Assembly (NCBI GenBank): GCA_964058845.1
Contig: CAXKVR010000137.1
Coordinates: 180,265 to 244,264, forward strand
Direction: 5' to 3'
From: Carex sylvatica
Lineage: Eukaryota > Streptophyta > Magnoliopsida > Poales > Cyperaceae
Length of the DNA stretch: 64,000 nucleotides
Shown: positions 1 through 11,276 of the stretch, piece by piece
Position numbering within the stretch: the stretch's first letter is position 1
Layout of the letters: each line of letters opens with the position of its first letter
Position numbers and translations under genes: made by a program
The notes under the pieces: model-generated
What the model was told of the DNA's origin: nothing
The model's input: the letters and a program-made list of their open reading frames with translations, nothing else
The model's database searches: none

Positions 1-454
1 AGGCGACGTTCTGAAATTCTCGTCAGAGATAAAATAAAAGAAAACCCAAGTAATTGAGATCTTAAAATGTAGAGGATAAAAATACGAATCAATCTGAGAG
101 ATCGGTTAGACAAAAAACAATAAGAGGAGCAAATTGTAGTAAAAAATGAAATAAAGAAAAAGCATTTTCTTCTTCTTCTTTTTCTTGGGTTCCGTAGTCA
201 GGGAGGAAAACAGACAGCGAATAGAAATAGTTGTTTTGGCCACGCTGTCAATAAGAAACGTTTGCTTTATAAGCAAATTTGCTTTATAAGCAAATTTGCT
301 TTTTAAAAAATTAGTGTACATTCCTCCAATTGAAATAACAATAGCCACGTTATAATAAGTAATTGTAAAATAATTCCCGTTAGAGATGCTCTTAGAAGCA
401 TATTGCTGAAGTTCCAGAGAAAGCGTATTAGTTGTACTTTATATATAGATATAG
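1..454. other. Left edge, AT-rich, no gene recognised
   Basis: No coding region can be supported here. An 80-codon minus-strand frame exists, but it is low-complexity (lysine-rich, then leucine-rich) and matches nothing I know. A short direct repeat built on TTTGCTTTATAAGCAAA occurs around 262-303. The stretch could be the flank or first exon of a minus-strand gene lying beyond the left edge, but nothing in the window shows that. Confidence 0.4.
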
Positions 455-471
455 ATATAGAGTAAAACTAT

Positions 472-479
472 GGTGCTAT
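472..479. repeat. Target site duplication, left copy, of the hAT element
   Basis: GGTGCTAT occurs immediately left of the element and again at 9164-9171. It is a perfect 8-bp match lying within the arm of the host MITE, whose opposite arm shows that the uninterrupted sequence carried one copy. Confidence 0.92.
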
Positions 480-486
480 TAGTGCT

Positions 487-712
487 GTGCTCTCGGACCG
501 GGTTCGGGCGGACCGGGTTTATCCGAAGTCGGGTACGGGTTTGGGTGGGGTACGGGTAGGTCGGGTAAACGGGTATTTCGGGGCGGGTATACTCGGGTAT
601 AATTTTCAAAAACCGTACCTGGCCCGAGTTTTACCCGTGCCCGTGGTACCCGACACGGGTAGGGCGGTCCGGGTATGGTACCCGGTCCGGGTCGGGTACC
701 CGGTCCGTTCCG
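487..712. repeat. G-rich subterminal repeats, left end of hAT
   Basis: Dense variants of GGGTACGGGT, CGGGTCGGG and their complements fill this stretch. Clustered short subterminal motifs are the usual transposase-binding regions of hAT elements. The ORF that crosses this stretch and the following T-tract is a low-complexity artefact. Confidence 0.75.
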
Positions 713-985
713 GTTTTTTTTTTTTTTTTTTTTTTCCTGTTTTTTTTTCCCCTGTTTTTCTCTGGGTTTTTTGTCTTTTTTTTTTTCGGTTTTTTTTGTC
801 CTTTTTTTTTTGGTTTTTTTTTTCTTTTTTTTTTATGTTTAGTTTTCTGTTTTTTTTTCTGTTTTATTTTTCTGGTTTTTTTTTCTGTCTTTTTTTTCTG
901 TTTTTTTTTCCTGTTTTTTTTCTGTTTTTTTTTTCTGTTTTTTTTTTCTGTTTTTTTCTGTTTTTTTTTCTTTTTTTTACGGTAT
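713..985. repeat. Polypyrimidine tract of T8-10 CTG units
   Basis: About 270 bp consist of T runs punctuated by CTG or CCTG. Read on the other strand this is CAG followed by A runs, which resembles the CAGAAATAAAAAA short unit of the large array at 4.25-8.3 kb but in the opposite orientation. No coding function is likely. Confidence 0.7.
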
Positions 986-1609
986 TTTTTTACGGTGTTG
1001 TACGAATATTATTACGTGTTTATAATTCGACTTTTAAAATCAAAATAGTTAAATATCAAATAGTGTATATAAATAAATAAAATTTGTAACTTATATAAAA
1101 AATATTCATGCGAAAATTTGTATATTTATTCGGCTAAATACAAATGTATTTATTTATTTATTTACACAATTACACCAGTCATTTTATTTTATTTTCAAAT
1201 TTTCATTCTAATTATATAGTTTCATAATTTATTTATATCTATAATATATTTTATAAACGTTCATTTATTTTTAATAGGTTACATAAAATATAAATCAAAA
1301 ATATAATTAAATCTTTTACTTTAAAAGAATAAAATAAAAATAAAAAATTTCTTAAATCAATTACTTTAAAAATAATTATGAATAATTTTAAAATAATAGA
1401 TTAAAAAATAAAAGTTACCCTCCTCCTTAATTCCGGGCTTGGGACCGGCTATGTAAAATAACATAGGCGGAGTTCTAACTTTTTTTTTGTTAGTAATTCT
1501 TCTTTAAAATAGATAACTTAAAAACTAATTGAAATGTTTAGAAATTTATAATTTAAAAAATAACCATAAAGATTAAAAGATGTTAGAAATTTATACCGAC
1601 ACTACCTAT
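986..1609. other. AT-rich 3' region of the hAT transposase gene
   Basis: This lies downstream of the minus-strand transposase stop codon and presumably contains its 3' UTR and polyadenylation region. Several AATAAA-like words are present on the minus strand, but none can be singled out. No other gene is seen. Confidence 0.4.
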
Positions 1610-4140
1610 TTAGTAGTTTGGATTCATATACCATTGTTCGCTCTCTTCGGCACCGTCAGAATCAGAATTAGCCTCACGTCGCGCCTCGGTACCGCTTTCT
1701 TCAGTGTCGGCTTCAGATGATGATGGTTGTTGAGGCACATGTTGCGTACGCTCTTCAGCAGCAATCCAATCCTTCAAGCACACAAGTCTCTCAAAAACAT
1801 GTGCACCCAACTTACTTCGTTTATCGGAGAGGATCCTGTTCGCCGAACTGAAACAACTTTCAGAATGGACGGTTGATACGGGCACAGCAAATACATCGCG
1901 GGCCATCATAGCCAGCGTTGGCAAGGAACTTTGATGCCTCCTCCACCATGCCATCACGTCAAGTCCTTCTTCACTTTCATTGATCATCGATATATAGCCC
2001 AATAACTCGTTTGCGGATGTGTGCGGTTGGCTCTCCGACTGAAAATCTGCTAATAATCCACCACTGCTAGTGCTACTAGTAGTGGAACTATTTAACAATT
2101 AAAAAAATTAGTGGACAAATAATGTAGATATTATAAATAATAAAGATTGAAAACACATGTATATTTATATTCATACCTAGGGGCGGGACGGGACGAAGCT
2201 GGATTTCGGTTGTCACTCATTCTTGAGTGGTATATGTTAAACATCTCATCGAACTTCGAATTCACGTAAGCCTCCACTCCGGTTGAGTCTAAATGTAAAT
2301 TCTGTTTGTACCTCTCAACTACTTTGATCGTGTAAAACTTCTTGTATGCCGGATGGAGGCAGTTTGCGATAATGGCTAGGAGAGGTACATCTTCCCAATA
2401 TTTTAGGAATTTTTGTTTCATGGCATCTACAATTGGCGTGAGAGATGCATCATAGATTTCAGATTGTTCTAATTCGCAATACACCTTGGAGATTTCATAG
2501 AGATGTCTCAGCAACTCAAACGACGTCGGTTAGTACGAGCATGATAGTTGAACTGTTGCAGTAAAAAAGATTCCAAGGAATTTGCTAAGCCTTTGCAGTT
2601 TATCCCATTCTTCGTCAATGAGTTCGAATTGCAATGCCTCGGGGTTGGAGCTTCTCAAAAACTCACTTATGACAGCTTTGTAGGGAAGGCATCGGTTCAA
2701 CAACCTATATGTTGAGTTCCAACGGGTATCTATATCCCAATGTACCTTCAACTTGCTCAATCTATAGGTGACGCATAATGCAGCAAACTGTTGTTTTCTT
2801 TCTTGGTTTGAAACAATGTGGTTGAGGGCATTCTTAAATTTAATTATCAATAGTTTTACGGCTTCTGTTTTTAGACCCGCCTTCACGACGAGGTTAAGAA
2901 CGTGGCAAGCACACTTTTGGTGAAACATTTCACCATTCATTATCGGGTTTAGTGACCGTTTAAAAATCTCAATGGAAGCAATGTTGTTGCTAGCATTATC
3001 GAAGGATATAGAAAAAACCTTGTTACCAAAATTCCTCTTAAGGTTATACTCTTCTAAAACCTCAATAATGGATTTGAAAATTACAGTTGCAGTGTGGGGG
3101 GAATCCAAAACTCGAAAACTTAATATTCTTTTTTGTAATACCCAATGATCATCGATCCAATGGCCGGTAATACAAGAGTACCCAAGGCCATGTTTACCGG
3201 CAGTCCATATGTCGGAGGTAATTGACACCTTATTGTTTTGGTATGCAAATAGAGTTTTAAGGTCGTTTTTGGTGGAGGTAAACTGGTTTTTTATTTCACC
3301 AACCATCTTTCTATGATGGATCCTCTTGTACATTGGTTGACCTAACCCCCGAATGCATAACCGGGCAAAACTCGTGCAACCACCCATACTTATTGGTTGT
3401 TCTTTATGGGTAATGTACCGGGCCAATTCACTAAGCATTTTTGATTCATCGAATTTTGGATTTGTTTTGGTACCATCCGCGTTTATAAGGGTTTGGATTT
3501 GTCCCGGTTCAGAATTTTCAGATGGAAACTCACCCTTTTTTTCGTGCGACTCGGCATGTCTCTTAAAAGTACTCAAACCACTACTTTGTTTATACTCAAA
3601 AGTTTTTCGGCAAGTTTTTACCTTACATTGTCCAAAAGCCATAACATTGTTACTCCCTCTGGTAATTTTGTAAAATTTCGCCCACGGTTGATTGTATTCG
3701 GGGGGAGGTCTTTTAGTCTTCTTTCCTGCTGGTTTTTGCGGCGGATCACTTGTCGAAGGAGGGACAACTTCTTCTTGAATTTCAGGTTCACCTGTCGAAT
3801 GTGTACCTCCTACAGGAGCAGTGTCAGTGAATTGACTGGATGCTACAGAAGAAGAGCCAATGCCTCCATATGTATACTGTGGTGTCGGTTGAAGTGTTTC
3901 TTGTGGAATGTATACATTTGGATCGTTTGAATTATAATACGGTGCATTCATTTGTGAGGGTTGTTGATAATTCAAATCTAGTATTTGGTCCCTTCTTTGA
4001 TAATTTGGTGGAAAATTTTGTGGATGATTAGGTGGTGCAATTTGGGAGGAACTTTGTGGATAATTTGGTATTGACGGGCCAAAAAGATCGGCCGAAAATC
4101 TCGCGATGTCCTCTTCCACGGAATCACGATGAGATGACAT
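1610..4140 (-). pseudogene. hAT transposase (zf-BED, RICESLEEPER-like) with one in-frame stop
   Basis: The gene encodes the transposase that cuts and rejoins the surrounding hAT element. It starts at ATG 4140 and has two coding exons, 4140-2177 and 2087-1610. The intron has a CTAG/GTATGA donor and a TAAATAG acceptor, and the reading phase matches across it. The protein is about 810 residues. Residues 1-145 are Pro/Gln/Tyr-rich. A BED zinc finger spans about 150-200 (Cys172, Cys177, His195, His199). An RNase-H-like region has acidic residues at Asp310 (SDIW) and Asp381 (FDNASNN), with CACH at 410-413. The C-terminal hAT dimerisation domain is complete (STVHSESCFSSANRI). An in-frame TAA at 2530-2532 replaces what is probably a Tyr codon in an SYYPTSFELL-like stretch; the frame is open on both sides. 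Related plant genes have been domesticated, but the intact terminal repeats show this one belongs to the element. Confidence 0.9.
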
Positions 4141-4149
4141 TTATTAAAC

Positions 4150-7100
4150 CTATTCAAAATAATAAATGTAAATTACTTGACATATTTAAAAAAATATGTA
4201 ACCTTATTATTTCACCTATTCAAAATAATTCTAACATACATTGAAAATTAAAAAACAGAAATAAAAAAACAGAAAATAAAAAACAGAAATAAAAAAACAG
4301 AAATAAAAAACAGAAATAAAAAAACAGAAATAAAAAACAGAAATAAAAAAACAGAAATAAAAAAACAGAAATAAAAAAACAGAAATAAAAAACAGAAATT
4401 AAAAAAAATAAAATAAAAAACAGAAAATAAAGAACAGAAATAAAAAAACAGAAATTAAAAAACAGAAATTAAAAAACAGAAATAAAAAAACAGAAATTAA
4501 AAAACAGAAATTAAACTAACCTATTTTAAAAGATCTATGAAAAACAAATCTAACCTATTCAAAATAAATATAATCACTTCACATATTCAAATCTATAAAA
4601 CTAACCTATTTTAAAAAACAGAAAATTAAAAACAGAAATTAAAAAACAGAAATTAAAAAAGAGAAATAAAAAACAGAAATAAAAAAACAGAAATAAAAAA
4701 ACAGAAAATAAAAAAGAGAAATAAAAAACAGAAAATAAAAAACAGAAATTAAACTAACCTATTTTAAAAGACCTATTAAAAATAAATTCGAATTTTGAAA
4801 AATAAATCTAATCTATTCAAAACAAATATAATCACTCCACATATTCAAATCTATAAAACTAACCTATTTTAAAAAACCTATTAAAATTAAATCCGAATTT
4901 TGAAAAATAAATCTAACCTATTCAAAACAAATATAATCACTTCACATATTCAAATCTATAAAACTAATCTATTTTAAAAAACAGAAAATTTAAAAACAGA
5001 AATTAAAAAACAGAAATTAAAAAACAGAAAATAAAAAACAGAAAATAAAAAACAGAAATAAAAAAACAGAAATTAAAAAACAGAAATAAAAAAACAGAAA
5101 TTAAAAAACAGAAATTAAACTAACCTATTTTAAAAGATCTATGAAAAATAAATCTAACCTATTCAAAATAAATATAATCACTTCACATATTCAAATCTAT
5201 AAAACTAACCTATTTTAAAAAACAGAAAATTAAAAACAGAAATTAAAAAACAGAAATTAAAAAACAGAAATAAAAAACAGAAATAAAAAAACAGAAATAA
5301 AAAAACAGAAAATAAAAAACAGAAATAAAAAACAGAAAATAAAAACCAGAAATTAAACTAACCTATTTTAAAAGACCTATTAAAAATAAATTTGAATTTT
5401 GAAAAATAAATCTAATCTATTCAAAACAAATATAATCACTCCACATATTCAAATCTATAAAACTAACCTATTTTAAAAAACCTATTAAAATTAAATCCGA
5501 ATTTTGAAAAATAAATCTAACCTATTCAAAACAAATATAATCACTTCACATATTCAAATCTATAAAACTAACCTATTTTAAAAAACAGAAAATTAAAAAA
5601 CAGAAATAAAAAAACAGAAATTAAAAAACAGAATTTAAAAAACAGAAATTAAAAAACAGAATTTAAAAAACAGAAATTAAAAAACAGAAATTAAACTAAC
5701 CTATTTTAAAAGATCTATGAAAAATAAATCTAACCTATTCAAAATAAATATAATCACTTCACATATTCAAATCTATAAAACTAACCTATTTTAAAAAACA
5801 GAAAATTAAAAAACAGAAATAAAAAAACAGAAAATAAAAAACAGAAATTAAACTAACCTATTTTAAAAGATCTATGAAAAATAAATCTAACCTATTCAAA
5901 ACAAATATAATCACTCAACATATTCAAATCTATAAAACTAACCTATTTTAAAAAACAGAAAATTAAAAAACAGAAATAAATAAACAGAAAATAAAAAACA
6001 GAAATTAAACTAACCTATTTTAAAAGACCTATTAAAAATAAATTCGAATTTTGAAAAATAAATCTAATCTATTCAAAACAAATATAATCACTCCACATAT
6101 TCAAATCTATAAAACTAACCTATTTTAAAAAACCTATTAAAATTAAATCCGAATTTTGAAAAATAAATCTAACCTATTCAAAACAAATATAATCACTTCA
6201 CATATTCAAATCTATAAAACTAACCTATTTTAAAAAACAGAAAATTAAAAAACAGAAATAAAAAAACAGAAATTAAAAAACAGAATTTAAAAAACAGAAA
6301 TTAAAAAACAGAATTTAAAAAACAGAAATTAAAAAACAGAAATTAAACTAACCTATTTTAAAAGATCTATGAAAAATAAATCTAACCTATTCAAAATAAA
6401 TATAATCACTTCACATATTCAAATCTATAAAACTAACCTATTTTAAAAAACAGAAAATTAAAAAACAGAAATAAAAAAACAGAAAATAAAAAACAGAAAA
6501 TAAAAAACAGAAATTAAACTAACCTATTTTAAAAGATCTATGAAAAATAAATCTAACCTATTCAAAACAAATATAATCACTCAACATATTCAAATCTATA
6601 AAACTAACCTATTTTAAAAAACAGAAAATTAAAAAACAGAAATAAAAAAACAGAAAATAAAAAACAGAAATTAAACTAACCTATTTTAAAAGACCTATTA
6701 AAAATAAATTCGAATTTTGAAAAATAAATCTAATCTATTCAAAACAAATATAATCACTCCACATATTCAAATCTATAAAACTAACCTATTTTAGAAAACC
6801 TATTAAAATTAAATCCGAATTTTGAAAAATAAATCTAACCTATTCAAAACAAATATAATCACTTCACATATTCAAATCTATAAAACTAATCTATTTTAAA
6901 AAACAGAAAATTTAAAAACAGAAATTAAAAAACAGAAATTAAAAAACAGAAAATAAAAAACAGAAAATAAAAAACAGAAATAAAAAAACAGAAATTGAAA
7001 AACAGAAATTAAAAAACAGAAATTAAACTAACCTATTTTAAAAGATCTATTCAAAATAAATCTAACCTATTCAAAATAAATATAATCACTTCACATATTC

Positions 7101-8486
7101 AAATCTATAAAACTAACCTATTTTAAAAAACAGAAAATTAAAAACAGAAATTAAAAAACAGAAATAAAAAAACAGAAATAAAAAACAGAAATAAAAAAAC
7201 AGAAATAAAAAAACAGAAAATAAAAAACAGAAATAAAAAACAGAAAATAAAAAACAGAAATTAAACTAACCTATTTTAAAAGACCTATTAAAAATAAATT
7301 TGAATTTTGAAAAATAAATCTAATCTATTCAAAACAAATATAATCACTCCACATATTCAAATCTATAAAACTAACCTATTTTAAAAAACCTATTAAAATT
7401 AAATCCGAATTTTGAAAAATAAATCTAACCTATTCAAAACAAATATAATCACTTCACATATTCAAATCTATAAAACTAATCTATTTTAAAAAACAGAAAA
7501 TTTAAAAACAGAAATTAAAAAACAGAAATTAAAAAACAGAAATTAAAAAACAGAAATTAAAAAACAGAATTTAAAAAACAGAAATTAAACTAACCTATTT
7601 TAAAAGATCTATGAAAAATAAATCTAACCTATTCAAAATAAATATAATCACTTCACATATTCAAATCTATAAAACTAACCTATTTTAAAAAACAGAAAAT
7701 TAAAAAACAGAAATAAAAAAACAGAAAATAAAAAACAGAAAATAAAAAACAGAAATTAAACTAACCTATTTTAAAATATCTATGAAAAATAAATCTAACC
7801 TATTCAAAACAAATATAATCACTCCACATATTCAAATCTATAAAACTAACCTATTTTAAAAAACAGAAAATTAAAAAACAGAAATAAAAAAACAGAAAAT
7901 AAAAAACAGAAAATAAAAAACAGAAATTAAACTAACCTATTTTAAAAGACCTATTAAAAATAAATTCGAATTTTGAAAAATAAATCTAATCTATTCAAAA
8001 CAAATATAATCACTCCACATATTCAAATCTATAAAACTAACCTATTTTAAAAAACCTATTAAAATTAAATCCGAATTTTGAAAAATAAATCTAACCTATT
8101 CAAAACAAATATAATCACTTCACATATTCAAATCTATAAAACTAATCTATTTTAAAAAACAGAAAATTTAAAAACAGAAATTTAAAAACTAAAATTAAAA
8201 AACAGAAATTAAAAAACAGAAATTAAAATACAGAATTTAAAAAACAGAAATTAAAAAACAGAATTTCAAAAACAGAAATTAAAAACAAATATAATTATTT
8301 GACATATTCAAATCTAACATAAACTAAATAAATCTAACATATTGAATAAATATAACAAATCTAATTACTTAATAAATTTAACAAACCTAACAAATGACAA
8401 ATCTAATTACTTAATATTCAATAAATCAAACATAAACTAAATGTACTCTACAAAAATAAATTAATCTAAAATGAAATAAATGTTAC
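4150..8486 (-). other. Predicted 5' UTR intron of the hAT transposase
   Basis: On the minus strand a good donor (AAAG/GTAACA, exon end at 8487) lies in a non-repetitive leader. An acceptor (TTTTGAATAG) ends at 4150, nine bases before the ATG. The intron of about 4.3 kb is almost entirely the tandem array described separately. The splice sites are inferred from sequence only; transcripts would be needed to confirm them. Confidence 0.55.
4250..8290. repeat. Higher-order tandem array of about 4 kb inside the hAT element
   Basis: There are two levels of repetition. The short level is runs of an about 13-bp unit, AAAAAACAGAAAT, and variants. The long level alternates these with segments such as AACCTATTCAAAACAAATAT and TCAAATCTATAAAACTAACC. 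A marker phrase, TTAAATCCGAATTTTG, recurs at about 4888, 5491, 6143, 6809, 7399 and 8065, giving higher-order units of about 590-670 bp and six copies. On the minus strand the long segments contain TTTTGAATAGGTT, the same words that form the predicted splice acceptor at 4150. The array appears to have grown from the 3' end of the intron. It is strongly A/T biased and noncoding. Confidence 0.9.
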
Positions 8487-8487
8487 C

Positions 8488-8760
8488 TTTAAATCTCGCG
8501 AAAAAATTTTGCAGGAGGTGACGAACTTTGTAATTCCGTTTGCGGATTTGTGTAATGAATTAAATTTACAATTATATATTTTTTTAAACAATAAATTAAA
8601 AAATAGTGAATAATTAAATTGGAGAATTGAGATTGAGAGAATGAGAGATGAGAGAATGAGAGTGTGAATTTTTGGTGAGGAAGATGGGGTATTTAAAGAA
8701 AATATTGGGAGGGAATAAAATTTGAAAAAAAAAAAAAAAAAAAAAAAACCACGGCTGAGT
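8488..8760 (-). promoter_or_regulatory. Predicted promoter and leader exon of the hAT transposase
   Basis: Read on the minus strand, a TATA-like TTTAAATA sits near 8691-8697. It is followed by a CT-rich leader of about 170 nt ending at the splice donor at 8487. The region is unique sequence between the G-rich terminus and the array, as expected for a transposon promoter close to its end. The start of transcription is inferred. Confidence 0.45.
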
Positions 8761-9143
8761 TGACTCGGGTGGGTCCGGTCGGTCGGGTTTGATTAGACCG
8801 GTCCGGGCCCGTTTGAACCGGCGGGAATTGAATTCAAAAAAATTTGAATTCAACGGGTCGGGTCGGGTCAGATCGGGTTCGGGTCGGGTCGGGTCCGGTC
8901 CGGGTCGGGTCGGGACGGGTCGGGTCGGGGTCGGGTCCGGGTCCGGGTCGGGTTGGTCGGGTTGGGTCGGATCGGGTCGGGCTTAAATCGGACCGGGTTT
9001 GGTCGGGTTTTGAACCAAATAATCGTACCCTACCCGTTTTTTACCCCGTACCCGTGTACCCGTTTACCCGACCCATACCCGGGCTCGGGCATGGGTAACC
9101 CGGGTAACGGGCACGGGCGGGTACGGGTCGGGTCCGACCCGGG
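8757..9143. repeat. G-rich subterminal repeats, right end of hAT
   Basis: Many near-contiguous GGGTC units run from about 8850 to 8990, followed by GGGTAC and CCCGTAC variants to 9143. Runs of three G's at short spacing make the plus strand a strong candidate for G-quadruplex formation. They mirror the left subterminal block and are likely transposase-binding sites. Confidence 0.75.
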
Positions 9144-9163
9144 CAGGTAAAAGCAAACCTCTA

Positions 9164-9171
9164 GGTGCTAT
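9164..9171. repeat. Target site duplication, right copy, of the hAT element
   Basis: GGTGCTAT follows the right end (...AAACCTCTA) and matches 472-479 exactly. Confidence 0.92.
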
Positions 9172-9569
9172 GGGTTGCATAGAGAGCTACGGTGCTACGG
9201 CTCAATATTTGAGTTTTTAAAATTTTAATGGTCGATCTGAACTATTCAACTTATTCTCTATATTAATATATATGTGTTTAGAGACCAAATTTTACATTTT
9301 TTTAAAAAAATTTACTATTTTTTTAGATAGTTGAAAAATTAAATATCTGAATGGTGCAGAATTTTTTAGATCAACTGATTTTCTACCTATCTAAAAAAAT
9401 AGTAAAAAATTTTCAAAAAATGTAAAATTTGGTCTCCAAACACATATTAATATGGAAAACAAGATAAACGGTTCGGATCGACCGTTAGAATTTTGAAAAG
9501 TTGAATATTGAGGCGTAGCACTGTAGCTCTCTATGCAACCCATAGCACCCTAGCCTTACTCTATATATA

Positions 9570-9892
9570 TATATATAGTGACTAATGTGCATTCGAATGT
9601 ATATGGGCCGAAATACATACGGTCCAAATTCAACTTTTTAAAATTCAAACGGTCGATCCGGAACGTTCATCTTGTTCTCCATATTAATATGTGCTTGGAG
9701 ACCAAATTTTAAATTTTTCTGAATTTTTTTATTATGTATTAAGTATTTTACAAAATTGTTGATTCAACGGTGGCTGCTGATTTTACTGTTTTGTTAAGCC
9801 ACCATTGAATCAACAATTTTATAAAATACTTAATAAATAAATAAAAAAATTTAGAAAAATATAAAATTTGATCTCCAAACACACGTACTGTT
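9570..9892. mobile_element. Truncated hairpin MITE sharing its core with three others
   Basis: A long foldback pairs about 9686-9785 with 9795-9885 (TTGTTGATTCAACGGTGGCT against AGCCACCATTGAATCAACAA, with GAGACCAAATTTTA against AAATTTGATCTCC). The outer left arm (TGTGCATTCGAATGTATATG and onward) has no partner on the right, because the sequence passes directly into duplicated segment A at about 9893. The right end is therefore missing, probably lost when the two sequences were joined. Confidence 0.7.
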
Positions 9893-11276
9893 CCATAATA
9901 AGCACTGCCGTGTTATTTTTCTCACTCTAAAAATGACTTGAAAAATACAGAGACAAATTTGGATAAAGAGTTCCCACTGTAACTGTGGTCATGACCAACA
10001 AATGTCGGTGCCACACCTATATAGCAGTACTATATGTAAAACTTGGAACAGTGCAATGTTTGAAATAAGGTACCAAATTTCCTGCATCATGTTTTGGAAA
10101 TTTCCAGGAAAACTAATGTTGAATCCGTCTGCTCTGCATTAACTCATATTTTCAGTTAATGCATATCTCGACCATCCAATCAGGATCCGAGCCAATCCAG
10201 ATGGAAATTTCCAGGCAATTAATGCTGAGTTAGGAAACTTTCAGGAACTAATATGTGCTGTCGAATTTTTTGTTACTAGAACTAAAAGAAAAATAGAAAA
10301 AAAATATCAATATCAGGAAAAATATCAAGGACCCAACATAATTTGTTATAATTTTTCTATTTTCAAATGTTAATATTTTTGACAGACATTTTTCTTCCTA
10401 GAATTTTATAATGTTTAAGTTTGTTTACTACTATATCAAGAAATCACAAAATAAAATAGATCAAAATAGTTTATGGTGTCTTAATGTAATGTAAAATATT
10501 TTTTTAAATTATAAATATTTCATAGATGTATATTTGTAAAATATTTGTGTGCATTCATTCTATTGGGACTTTGGTTAGATAACACTAAAAGAAGATAGCC
10601 CATAAAAACACATTATTCCTTCAAATAAAATTAAGAATCCAAATATTCCAAAAGTAACTCAATGGACTTGTCAATTCACCCTAAATCATAATCCACTTTG
10701 TTATGTTGGTCTCCACCAAAATACAAGCAATTGACAATCCAAATTGTTCTCTCTTTTATTTCATACCAGACAGAAGACACCAATTATGTAAAGAGAATCT
10801 ATTAAACAATGAAGAAATTCAATTGGTATCCATGACATATAGAGTGCTTATGCCTTGATGTACAATATAAATTAAACTACAATCAACTCCATTTTCCGTG
10901 AGGGTAAAAGTGATTTTTACTGATAGTACCATTGCAGATAGTCCTGTCAGTTATAGCAATACACTCCGAAATAGTAATTTTTATCGGTGTACCCTCAACA
11001 ATAATCACTTTTTATCCTTGCTGATAGTGACATAATGTAAATTAAACAACAAACATTACAATGTTCACTTCAATAAACATATATTACATATAGGTTGATC
11101 AGAATGATGCTCGATGATCAAGCTCGCAGCCAATAGAAATTAATTTAAGATCATCTTCGCATGATGAATCCGATCATAAAAACATCACCGGTGACTCCAG
11201 TAGTATATTTCAGGTACGTTGCGGAAAACAGCTTGATAACAAGTAGATGAGGATCCTTCCCATAGCAAAATAAAGC

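Larger units (their letters stand above)
480..9163 (-). mobile_element. Complete hAT element, 8,684 bp, with transposase gene and internal tandem array
   Basis: The boundaries are set by an exact 8-bp target duplication, GGTGCTAT at 472-479 and 9164-9171. The ends are short imperfect inverted repeats: left TAGTGCTGTGCT, right complement TAGAGGTTTGCT. Inside lie G-rich subterminal repeats of the GGGTCGGG type at both ends, a transposase gene on the minus strand (4140 down to 1610), a leader exon near the right end, and a 4 kb tandem array in the leader intron. Eight-base duplications and TAGNG-type ends are diagnostic of the hAT superfamily. A single nonsense codon in the transposase is the only clear lesion, so the element is young but probably not autonomous as read. 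Confidence 0.93.
455..9562. mobile_element. Hairpin MITE interrupted by the 8.7 kb hAT element
   Basis: The right arm (about 9516-9562, ending CTATGCAACCCATAGCACCC then TAGCCTTACTCTATATA) is the inverted complement of a left arm read by joining 455-479 to 9172 onward. The MITE is therefore a long foldback of about 420 bp inserted in a TA-rich site, and the hAT element entered its left arm 25 bp from the end. The core contains the phrases GAGACCAAATTTTA and TAAAATTTGGTCTC in inverted orientation, shared with three other MITEs in this window. No coding capacity is visible. Confidence 0.8.

Noticed and set aside
487..1080. 197-codon plus-strand frame
   Set aside because: Runs through the G-rich terminal repeats and a T tract, giving almost only Phe, Leu and Cys; a composition artefact of the hAT end.
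4250..8290. Centromere-like satellite or CRISPR-like array
   Set aside because: The repeats are contiguous with no unique spacers, lie wholly within a transposon intron and have irregular higher-order units; a local expansion explains them.
8614..9150. Several overlapping Arg/Gly/Val-rich frames
   Set aside because: All are products of reading GGGTCGGGT in different frames.
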